A stretch of DNA of 64,000 nt from Adiantum capillus-veneris (Eukaryota; Streptophyta; Polypodiopsida; Polypodiales; Pteridaceae), in contig CM043946.1 in the NCBI GenBank assembly GCA_014529385.2, forward strand, positions 18,927,077 through 18,991,076, written 5' to 3'. The translations under genes were made by a program, and so were the position numbers. The notes beneath the pieces were generated by a model, which saw nothing but the letters and a program-made list of their open reading frames with translations, ran no database searches and had not been told where the DNA came from. The first letter of the stretch is position 1. Each line of letters opens with the position of its first letter. This document shows positions 11,692 through 22,329 of this stretch, in pieces.

Positions 11692-14600
11692 TTGAGAGAG
11701 ATATGGACTACTGAAGAAGATAGTGATGGTAAAGGGGAGTCAAAAAAGGGCAACATGAACGTACCACGAGACTATAGGAAATTTACTATCCAAGATAGAA
11801 AAATCATCATGACAGCACCAATCCGGGAGAGAACCAACCAAGAATCTTACGATGGGCCTGAAAATGCAAAAAGAATAGACCTCGCAGAATCAGGTGAAAA
11901 GCCTCAGCCGGTGTATATAGCTAACGATTTAGAGCCTTAGGAGGAAGTGCAGCTAACACAACTTCTCACGAAGTATAAAGATGTGTTCGCTTGGTCCTAT
12001 AAAGACCTCAAAGGAGTTGATCCATTGATATGCCAGCATACAATTCCTTTAAAATTGGATGCAAAACCTAGCAAACAACATCCTTATAGATATAATGACA
12101 CATTTGCCAAACGAATCCAAGAAGAGATTGATAAGCTAATGGAAGCAGAGTTCATCTATGAAATTGAACATATAGATTGGGTTTCACCCATTGTGGTAGT
12201 TCCCAAGAAGAATGGAAAATTGCGAGTGTGTGTAAACCTCAAAAAGGTGAATGCAGCAACCATAAGGGATAATTATCCCTTGCCAATTACAGAACATGTC
12301 CTTGAGCGAGTGGCCGGGAAACGGGCTTATTCCTTTCTAGATGAGTTTTCAGGATTCAACCAACTGGCAATAGCAAGGGAGGATCAACACAAAACAGTTT
12401 TTGCCACAGAATGGGAGATTTATGCATATTGAGTTATGCCATTTGGCTTAACAAATGTACCAGCCACTTTCCAGAGGTTAATGACTCACGCTTTCAAGGA
12501 ATACCTAAGAATATTCTTAGAAATTTACATGGATGACCTGTGTGTACACTCTCTTCTGCGAGAGGAACATATTGACCATCTGCAAAAGGTCTTTGAAAAG
12601 TGCAGAACATATCGAATCTGTCTAAACCCGAAAAAGTGTGTATTCATGGTTAAGCAAGGACGAATCTTAGGACACATTGTCTCAAGAAACGGCATAACCA
12701 CAGACCTAGACAAAGTCAAAGTCATTGTAGACCTGCCGAGGCCTACTAATGCGAAACAAGTGCAATCCTTCATGGGGCACTGCGGATATTATCGAAGATT
12801 CATATACATGTATGCGGTTATCGCACAACCTATGTATCGTTTGCTAGTCAATTTTGAATGGACCAATGAGTGTGAAACTTCATTCCAAAGGCTAAAAGAA
12901 AACCTTATAACCGCACCTGTATTAAAGGCACCAGATTGGGAAAAGATATTCCATGTGCACATTGATGCTTCAGCATATGCCATTGGAAGTATTCTTGCTC
13001 AACCTGGAGACGGAACAATGGATTTTCCAGTTTGCTATGCGAGCCGACAGTTAAACAGTGCAGAAACGAACTACACAACCACCGAGAGGGAAGGGTTAGG
13101 AATGATTTATGATGTTAAGAAATTTCGGCATTATTTGCTTGCAAACAAATTTGTGTTCTTCACAGATCATCAAGCTCTTTTATACCTAGTAAATAAACCT
13201 TGCAATACAGGGAGAATCGTACGTTGGTTTATTATATTGCTAGAATTTGACTTCACAGTGGTGGTCAAAAAGAGGAAAACCCATCTGCCAGCTGATCATC
13301 TTTCAAGAATACACAACGGGGAAGCTCCTCAAGGGGTAGATGATGACATACCAGATGCTTATCTTTTCAACATTGAAATGGTACCCAAATGGTCTCAGGA
13401 AATAGTTATCATTCTCTCCTTCGGAAGTGAGTTTGATATTACAGGATGTAGATCCAAACAGCAAACAATTCGACAAACAAAAAACTTTCAGTTGATAGCA
13501 GGACGTCTGTATCATCTTGAATCTGACCTAATCCTACGATTATGTATAAATCCGGAAGAATTCGAGTGCTACCTTGAAGAGGAACATGTCCAGGGTTGTG
13601 CATTTCATTGTTCGACAGTGAAAACACACCAGAGACTGAAACAAATAGGGGTTTATTGGCCAACTATGTATGCGAATACACATTCTCATGTTACCAATTG
13701 TATAGTATGTAGTGCCAAACGACCAGTGGATCACACAACTTTGTTTCGGGTGAACATAGCACCTGCATGGAGTCAATATATCATTGACTTCCTAACCACT
13801 AGAACGTTCCCTGAGAACACTACAAGAGCACGGGAGAAAGCTATAGAGCTGGAAGCTCGTGACTTTCAGTTAATTGGAAATCAACTCTATAAGCGGGGAA
13901 AGGACAATCAACTTAGAATCTGTGCAAGTGAACGTGAATACCTGTTGATTCTAGAACATGCACATAACGGAGTAAGTGGAGGCCATTTTTCGGGCGATAA
14001 GACGGCAAAAATTGTTTTAACCGCAAGAATTTGGTGGCCTACATTGCACATGGATGCCGAAGAGTTTGTAAAGCGTTGTGATGCGTGTCAACGCACCAAG
14101 ATACCAATAAAAAGAGATGAGGTGCCATTAAGGCCAATGATGGGGGCAAGGGCATTTGCAAAATGGGGCATTGCTTTTGTGGGACCTATATCACCCCCTG
14201 CATATCGCACCCATACCCAATATATCATTCTGGCTACGGACTATCTCACAAAATGGGTCGAGGCCAAAGCAACACAAAAAGCTGATGCACGCACAACGGC
14301 TCAATTTTTGTATGAGAATGTTTTTGTACGTTACGGGTTACCAATAGAAATTGTCAGTGACCGTGGAACACACTTCCTCAATGAATTCATTGAATATCTA
14401 CTAGAGGAATTCATGGTCATACATAGAAAATCAGCACCATACCATCCACAGGCCAATGGGCAAGCTGAGGCCACGAATAAAACACTATGCATAGTTCTCA
14501 CTAAAATAGTGTCAGAATCAAGGACCGATTGGGATCAGCGGCTACACTCAACACTATGGGCATACAGGGTAGCTTACAAAACCTCAATAGGAACAACACC

Positions 14601-15132
14601 ATACAACATGGTGTTTGGGCTAAATGCTATACTACCCATAGAGTTTTTAATCCCAACTCTACGAGTAGCAACAAGCTTGGAATGGACAGGACATGAACCC
14701 TCTTCAAGAATTAATGATCTTGAAAAGCTAGATGAACTCCGCTTACGAGCTGTCGCTTCGATCTATGCTAAAAAGAGAAGACAAAAGGAATTTTTTGACA
14801 AACATGTGCGTACCAAAGAGTTTAAAACAGGTGATTACGTACTTGTTTATACCTTGAAGCAACATGCCAAGAAACTTAAAAAGCGAGGGATGTGACCATT
14901 TGTGATTCATGATCTATCACAAAGTGGAGCTGTCAAGCTTGCTACATTAGCAGGTGAAGAAATGCCAAACTGGATTAGTGGGTGTCGACTGAGGAGATAT
15001 CACCTACCACTCACACAGGAGATGCTCCAACAAATTCATCAAGGAAAGCAAAGAATGAAGGAAAAAGAGAGAGTACGGGAGGAAGCTCAAACCGAAGCAC
15101 AAGAACGCATTGCAAAAAGACGGCTTCTGTGA
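11692..15132 (+). pseudogene. pol: E1 pol: RT, RNase H, duplicated zinc module, integrase
   Basis: RT (about 11947-12780) copies the element RNA. It has WVSPIVVVPKKNGKLRVCV, MPFGLTNVPATFQ and the catalytic YMDD near 12528. RNase H (about 12930-13310) has HIDAS, TEREGLG and FTDHQALLYL. Two HHCC zinc modules follow (about 13576-13716 and 13951-14095), then the integrase core with VSDRGTHF and a PQANGQAEATNKTL glutamate. The first catalytic aspartate is replaced by alanine (KWGIAFVGP). The integrase C-terminus (GDYVLVY, GAVKLATL) runs to 15132. Stops at 11938, 12430 (TGA where the motif AYRVMPFG expects CGA), 14893 and 15130 interrupt one continuous frame. In E2 the same region reads straight into the second protease. 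Confidence 0.93.
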
Positions 15133-16290
15133 CAACAACAATAGAGTAAACCACCATTGAGAATCAATGCCATTCGACTGATGAACTTGGAGGATGAAAT
15201 AGTAGAGCCAATAATTACAGTCAAGGTGGGCAACAATCAAGTTGAATCAACAGCCTTGCTCGATTCGGGTGCTCAAGCAAATTTGATCTCTTACGGATTA
15301 TACCAACAGCTCAAAGTCACAGATCAACTTCATCCTACTCCCCAAGTGCTGGAAAGTAGCACATCACACCCATTGAAAACACTAGGATGGACTATATTGC
15401 ATGTACAGCTACATCAATATATTTACCCACACAAATTCTATGTGGTGACAGATGAAAGCACACAACAACCAATGATGATAGGGCAACCTTGGCAAAAAGC
15501 ATACAATGTCCAGATAGACTGGAAATCACAGGCGGTCAAAATTCAGCACGAACATGAACAGTAGGTGATAGCTTTTGCTCAGAAGTACCATCCGGATCAA
15601 CTGCAAGCCATGCAATCACTGGCAACAAAGACAAAAGAACAAATACCATTAAAGAACAACATGAAACATGAGACCAACAACCAGGTAAAAGCCAACCAAG
15701 CTAATCACGGACAGCTGAAGTCACTGGCTACATTGCAAAAATCTAGGCTACCAAAACAAGGTAAACAAGTATGGATGCGAAAGGATAGACATGCACTGGC
15801 GAAAAAAAAACAATGTAACAACCGGATTCCAACAAAGCAAACGGTGCAACCCAAAACCAAGATAACCAAACAGATATGGATCCCAAAGAAAATGCTTAGC
15901 CATAACCCAAATGTCACTCACATTTGGATACCAAAGAAAAAGACAAAGGAAATACCTAAGGTACAAGCAACAATGGAAAGCAGACATCTGCAGGTCAACA
16001 AGGAGAACCGATATATGTGGATGCCGATGACCGACAAACCAGTGGCAAACAAGAAAGTGCCAAACCATCTACAAAAGTTGGCAGCACCAAATTAGCAATG
16101 GAAAGCCAAGGCCATAAGGCCCATAGCTATCACATCCCAGCCAATTCTATCCTCAGAAACAGCTACGACTCCATCAACAGTGTCGGCAAAGCAGTTGCCT
16201 CTTGCTAGAAAGACAATTAAACAGAGAGCAGTAGAGTTACAACTGCTACTTGCAAAGAAAGCAGGAAACCTCGACGGCGAATGCCAATAA
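15133..16290 (+). pseudogene. E1 second retropepsin plus basic W-x-P repeat domain
   Basis: In frame with integrase (one TAG between them), this encodes a second aspartic-protease-like domain: LLDSGAQANLI with DSGA at 15262-15273, then MMIGQPWQKAYNVQIDW near 15472-15522, matching the retropepsin C-terminal strand. A TAG at 15562-15564 precedes a highly basic domain with four spaced tryptophan motifs: QVWMRKD (about 15767), QIWIPKK (15871), HIWIPKK (15918) and YMWMPMT (16012). A frameshift near 16100 leads to the end KTIKQRAVELQLLLAKK and TAA at 16288-16290. E2 conserves all parts. The function is unknown; the W-x-P part could be a nucleic-acid or chromatin tether (inference only). Confidence 0.78.
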
Positions 16291-18066
16291 GCATCTTGCT
16301 TATTCCCTTCTCTTGCACAACATTAATTTTTCCATGCATTGACCGAGTATGCATAAAATAGGGCCACATTAATTGGCCAGGCATTAGCACGACTTTTTCA
16401 ACCTATGCACGGCACATACTCCGAGGCGAAACCTTGTCGTCTGGGAGGACTCCGACTAGGAGGGGGGGAGGCATTCTCAATGCGGAACCAATAACAGAAA
16501 CAACAAAAAAGGGCATGATTTTCGACTATTTTAAGGGTTGACATTTGATTGTGAAATTTTCTGGAGTAACCCAAGTATATATGCCCTTATATAGCATGAA
16601 GCTACAGGTATATGGGGCCAAACGCCAAATCAAGCCCCTAGGTGTGTGTATATAAGTAGAAATAGCCATTTTTCAGGCAAAATATTGGTAAAACGGAGAA
16701 ATCCGGCCATAAAAATTGCATGTGAGTGTATATAATGTGTTGTGGTGATGTTTGTGATATATTACGAATTTTGGGGATTTTTTGGGTTTGATTTGCTATT
16801 TTACTTTTAATTTTGCTAATTTTCGGCAAAAAAACTTCAAAAATACAAAAAGCAGGTGAAAAACAGTCGTAATGAAAAACAAAAAATATGGGGATGACCA
16901 GTGACTAAAGAACAACCTATGGTACAGTGGGGGTGCAATTATGAGACTGGAGCGGAAAGCGTGTTTTGGCCAGGTTTTGACCAAAATGATAAATTTCTGG
17001 TAAACAGAGCAAATGGAGTCCAAATCAAGAAATTTTTGAGCCTAAACTGCATCTTGCAGAAAGATAGGAGCACATGTCAAATTTCATGAAAAATGGTACG
17101 GGGACCTCCATTATAAGAATTTTTCACCCCATTTTTAGCTCATTCTCACTATTGACCTTGTGGAGAGAGCTTCTGCCACCTAGAGCGGATCGACCTTCCA
17201 ACAGATTCTATGACTCGCACGTCTACCCGACCAGCTCCAGCATGAGAGGTAGGCTCACCACCTTGAGCTTTTTACGCATGTTTGTCATTCTGTCGCGAAA
17301 ACTAGCGTAGAGGTCACACACAAAACGAGAGGTAGAGATCTGCAAGTAGAAACGGCGGCCTAACGGCTAACCCAAAAGCAACAAGACTTCATCGGCAGCT
17401 TACCCTAGTCTAGGAGACCAGTTCTGGATAGCCAAAGGCAATGGGAAACCATCGGCAAAAACCCTAATTCCCAGAAACCCGCAAGAGGCCACCAAATGGG
17501 AAATCGGCGAAACGGCGACCAAATGCTACCAAAATTTATGGGTAGGGGCATCTCGACATGCTCGACAAGTCCATATGACCGCATGACCAAAAAGTGACCC
17601 GAAGCGGCACTAAACCTCAGAAACGGCATCAGACACACAAAGCGTCAAAATGCACTTGTGGCCAAACTGCAAGTCCGTTTGCCACCAAACTTCACGAGCG
17701 ACTTTCCTAGACCATCAAAAACCAAGTCCTATAGTGGTGGACCACCACAAATCATCAAAGGTATGTAAACGCAACCACGGGTGCTTCTAGAGCGACAAAT
17801 TGCCAAATGGAGCTTCGGTGAAGCCAAAGTCGACAAAAACCATACGGCAAGGATCCCCAAGGGATTGGGAAGCTATGGAGACCAACATCGAGGAATTTCA
17901 TCGCCAAAAAGCACTCCAAAAGTCAGAAAACGGCTCAGAGGCTCTGAATTCCACACAGGGAGTTATACTCTATCCATTTGACTTTTTTGTTGAAATTAGG
18001 CTCAAAAGGGACTTAGGGGGGCAAAGGGCAAGCACTGGGAGCACTAACAAAGGAAAAATCATCAGG
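16291..18066 (+). other. E1 3' non-coding region, proximal part
   Basis: About 1.8 kb without a supported ORF. It contains an internal polypurine tract (16458-16471) and a TATA-like TATATAA at 16649-16655. An AT-rich stretch follows (16650-17100), then GC-richer sequence with no recognised feature. E2 has a collinear region at about 53382-52010 on the minus strand with the same tract. This spacing suggests an old U3-like or promoter segment preceding the accessory ORF, which is an inference. Confidence 0.5.
16458..16471 (+). promoter_or_regulatory. Internal polypurine tract of E1
   Basis: AGGAGGGGGGGAGG nearly equals the tract that borders the LTRs (2003-2015, 23954-23967), yet lies 7.5 kb upstream of the 3' LTR. 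E2 keeps it at 53204-53217 (minus strand). It could act as a second plus-strand primer or mark an ancestral end of the element. Confidence 0.6.
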
Positions 18067-18944
18067 AGACATCCTACGCGTAGGATGTCTCAAGGGAACT
18101 TTTTGGCACAAAACCCAACAATTCTTGTTATACACATGTTCTGAATGACATTTACAAGCCCTACACCAAGTTTCATCACATTTGGATCAGATTGGACCTC
18201 ATATGCATGGAAAAACGCAAAGTTAGGGCATAAAGGCACTAATGGGCCATTGACCTACCAAATCTTGTCCAAATCTCATGAAACTTGCACAACACATTCA
18301 CATACACATCAGCTAACTTTCTGTGTGGTCAGGGAGTAAAAATGAGGAATTAGACATCCTACGCGTAGGATGTCTAATTGACCTTCTTGGCATGGGAGGG
18401 AAGTTTTGTCATTCCAGATTCAATTACCTCATCAGCAAGAGCCCATATGTCAAGTTTGAAGCCATTCTAATCACTTTTGACCCCCAACACCTTCAAGATA
18501 CACTTTTTGAGCCCAAAAACACCTCACAGAGCCCTACAGGCATCAAATCTTATCCAAATCCAGATCCAAGAACATGGCTCTGTTCCATAGGCCAAGGATA
18601 ACCCACAGAACAAGTTTCATGCAATTATGAAGAAAAAGACATCCTACGTGTAGGATGTCTTAAGCTTGAATTTAGCCTTCTGTGCAATAAATGACATCAT
18701 AGGAGCCAATACCATGATGCATTGAGCCCATATACCAAGTTTCAACCCATTTGGACATCAATTGCTACCCATGATGGACAATCTACCCAAATTGTGACCT
18801 AAAGCCTAAATCAGCCCAAAAATCCACTTTTTGACATCCAAATTCAAATCCAAGCTTATAACCATGTTCTATGGGCTTTACACTACCTACATGTCAAGTA
18901 TGAACCAATTCTGAAGAAAAAGACATCCTACGCGTAGGATGTCT
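18067..18944 (+). repeat. Palindrome array with 285-bp period, upstream of accessory ORF (E1)
   Basis: Four 24-bp palindromes (AGACATCCTACG plus its reverse complement) start at 18067, 18352, 18637 and 18921, giving steps of 285, 285 and 284 bases. Three are perfect and the third has one changed base in the centre (ACGTGT). The spacers are clearly related but diverged (CCAAGTTTCA-type phrases recur), while the spacing is retained. E2 has three copies at 51411, 51696 and 51981 with steps of exactly 285. The function is unknown. Confidence 0.88.
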
Positions 18945-21747
18945 AGATGGATTTTTTTTGGCCAGATTTGCACTGTGAGCACATGCACAACTTCACAAGT
19001 TCCTTTTAAGCTATAATTTTAATTTTCAAGTCATATGGATAAGAAAAACTCAGTTTAGCAGCTGATATGGAAAAAACGCTAACTTTGGATTGCTGAGTGC
19101 AATAGGATCTATGGCAGCCTCGAAGTCACCGGCAAAGAAGAAGAGAATGACAATCAAAGATTATCTGGACGAGGTGGAACCTTTTGTCATTCCAGAGGGA
19201 ACACTAAAGCCCACCAGCACTTGGATACAGGAAGATCTGTTAGAGTCAAACGACCTAAAGATCTACCAGGGGGTGTTCAAAGACAATGACGGCAATGTAA
19301 TAGAGCTGCCAATGCTGCTAAGAGAGCTCAATGAATTTGTCCGAAGCAAAATGGCCGGCTACTTGGAGAAAATTGACCTCCATAACTATTTCGAAGCAAT
19401 ACCAGCAGGGGTGGACGTCAAAAGAGTATGGGAGTTTGTAACCAGCATCAAAGAGGATGGAGTGGCCAAGCTATCAGATTTGCATGGCAGACCCGATACA
19501 AAGATCATTATCACGGAGCGGGTTGTAGCCCATGCACTAGATCTCTCCAATCAGGGAGACAACGTGACAAAAAGAAGGGATGAAGTCAAGGTGTACAAAG
19601 AGAAAAAGGCCAATTACACCTTTGAATACATCGCCAACCCAAAGGTGGCGATCATAAGCCAATTGTACAACCATTACTTCCACATGTGCACGAAGAGGCC
19701 GTAGAAGTACAGGATGCCGCCAGGTGCAATTTCCACAACATTTACTTGGGCAATGAAAAAAGGCACCCCAAAGATAATCAACTATGCGGCATACATACAT
19801 GACAGCCTAGTAAAAATGGGAAACAAAAAGCCAACCTACATAGTGCTAGGAGAAATGATAACCAAGGTAATCTATGCAGCACTACATGCCAAGGGAAGGT
19901 GGCCTGACCCCCCATCTCAGAATGACTGGCTAAGGGTAAAGGAAGACAAAGAAGACAAGCCACAACGAGCACCAAGGGTGGCTACAAGGTTGAAGAGACG
20001 GCTAGAGCCAGTTGCAGAGGAGCAACCTGAGCAGAAGAAGGGAAAAAAGGAATCTGCTCAAGTGCCGACCAAAGAGACGAGATCACAAAAAGCAGCTAGA
20101 CTCGAGAGACTGATGGAAAGTTTCCTAGCAGAAAGAGCCCTCAAGGGTGATTTAAACGAACTACGGAAGCCATCCCTCGAGTCTATGTCCGGATCCTCAG
20201 GAAGAGTGCAGAGGGACCGCTTTGAAGACTACATCAAGAATTTCGAGATTCTTGATGCTGCAGCGGAAAACATTCCCCACATCCCTTTCACCGAGGAAGA
20301 AGTGGAGCAGATACGGATAACATTGCTAGATGAACTAGAAAACCAGGAAAGGAAAAGAAAAACGAAAGCAGATAGATATTTTAAGGGCAAACCTACAGCT
20401 TTGCCAGATAGCCCTAAACCTAGCCCACAGCCATCACCACCACCATCACCACCTCCTAGCAGCCCTCCACCAGAAGGTAAGGAGGCTGGAGACAATCAAG
20501 AAGAACACCAGGCTGAAGAGCAAGAGCGAAGGCCAGAACCTGAGCCCAAAGAAGAGGCCAAGCCTGCATCTGAGCAAAAAGAGCTCGAGGAGGCATATTA
20601 TGCATTTTTGGACCTGCTAGCTGCAGGCTATACAAGGGAAGAAGCCGCCACAGTCGCATTCGACTTGGCGAGGACAGGACATAAAGAACAGATGCCAGGC
20701 ATCCGGCTAGTTGAGCTAAAGGAAATTGCTACCGACACGGTAGCCGCCCTCGAATGATTGGGACATGGTGATGACAATGCTAGCTGGAATAAGAGCACAA
20801 TCTGTGGCATCAGACGAAGAATTGATAACTCTAAAGGCCACAGAAGTAAAGACCAAGATGGAAAGGGATATTCTGCAGGCACAAAGCCAAGTACAAAAGG
20901 AAAGAGAAGCTGACCTCCAGGCCAGCTTGGCCACTGCTCTACAAAACTGCCAAGCAAAGGAAGAAGTAAATGAGGCAGTGGCAAAAAGATTGCAACCAGC
21001 TGAAGAAGAGTGTCTACAACTCAGCAAGTCATTGCGAGATGCCGAAAAAGAACGGGATAATCTAACACTCCAGCTAGCAGAGGAAACTAAAGAAGTAGAG
21101 GCCATGAGGAATGCCAAGGAAAAGACAGAGATAGAACAAGAAGCAAGCCTGGATGAAGTCCTTGAGCTCAAGGACCAATTAAAAGTCAAAGATCAAACCA
21201 TCCAGAGGCTGCGAGCATCACCCGCTAGAGTTAGAGCTACGAGCTCGACTCAAATCATTTCCGAGAGTCAAATATATGAGGAGCAGATGCAAGAACTCCA
21301 GAAGGAGTTGACTCTCGAGAAGAAGCAGAGGTTGATGCATTAGGAGATTTTGGAGGTCTTTTGGAGGGCCTTTTGGTAGAGAGAGGAAAATAAGCTCCTC
21401 CAATGAGAGAAGAGCCTACGTTACGTAGAAAACTAGATTGATATTAACAAAAATATAAAAGGTGTCCCTCTCCTCATTTACTAATCTAGTGGTCCTTGAA
21501 GACGAGCACTCTCTTTTATTTAATGCAAGCACCTTTTTCAGAAGGTAGATGCGGTGCATTTGATACGGGATACGTCATCACTAGAACTCAAAAAGTCACA
21601 AAACTATCAAGTGGTGGAAGATTTTGAAACTTTTGATACTGCCAATGCGTCCGGAACACACATATCTCCTAGAAATGAATGTCCAATTGCCTCGCTTAGA
21701 CATCCAAAGAGGCCAAAAATGTCAAACACCCCTAAAAGAACATTTTA

Positions 21748-21805
21748 CTAACGGCGCGCGAGGGGGCATTTCAAAATTTTGGAATGCCTCCTCGCGCGCA
21801 GTTAG
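21748..21805. repeat. 58-bp GC-rich palindrome 1 in T1
   Basis: Near-perfect inverted repeat running from CTAACGGCGCGCGAGG to GCGCGCAGTTAG around a CAAAATTTTG centre. Flanking TTTTA/TAAAA lengthens the arms. Confidence 0.88.
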
Positions 21806-22063
21806 TAAAAAGGCCCTTTTTCCCTCTTTTTAGGGAGCTTTTTGAGAGGAAAATGTCCAAAAACCTCTAAAAAGGGGCTTTTTGGAAAGATAAGTGTCCA
21901 AAAATCACTAAAAAGAGCTTTGTACTAATTTTGGAAGCAGTTAGTAAAAAGGCCCTTTTTTCCTCTTTTTAGGGAGCTTTTTGAGAGGAAAATGTCCAAA
22001 AACCTCTAAATAGGGGCTTTTTGGAAAGATAAGTGTCCAAAAATCACTAAAAAAAGCTTTGTA

Positions 22064-22121
22064 CTAACGGCGCGCGAGGGGGCATTCCAAAATTTTGGAA
22101 TGCCTCCTCGCGCGCCGTTAG
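22064..22121. repeat. 58-bp GC-rich palindrome 2 in T1
   Basis: Same 58-bp length and layout as palindrome 1, with a single mismatched pair. It is flanked by the AAAAGGCCC tandem unit. Confidence 0.88.
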
Positions 22122-22209
22122 TAAAAAGGCCCTTTTCCTTTTTTTTAGGGAGCTTTTTGAGAGGAAAATGTCCAAAAACCTCTAAAAAGGGGCTTTTTGA
22201 AGAGATAAG

Positions 22210-22329
22210 TGTCAAAAAACCCCCAAAAATGGGCTTTGTACTAACAGCGTGCAGAGGGGCATTCTAAAATTTTAGAATGCCTCCTCGCGCGCCTTTAGTA
22301 AAAAGCCCATTTTTGGGGGTTTTTTGACA
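22210..22329. repeat. 120-bp inverted repeat in T1
   Basis: A third 58-bp palindrome (22241-22298) is embedded in longer outer arms: TGTCAAAAAACCCCCAAAAA on the left is matched by its complement ending at 22329. The transcript would form one long hairpin. Confidence 0.85.

Noticed and set aside
18067-18944. CRISPR-like regularly spaced repeats
   Set aside because: The repeat is a 24-bp palindrome with spacers of about 260 bases that are themselves related, in a eukaryotic retrotransposon; there are no cas genes.
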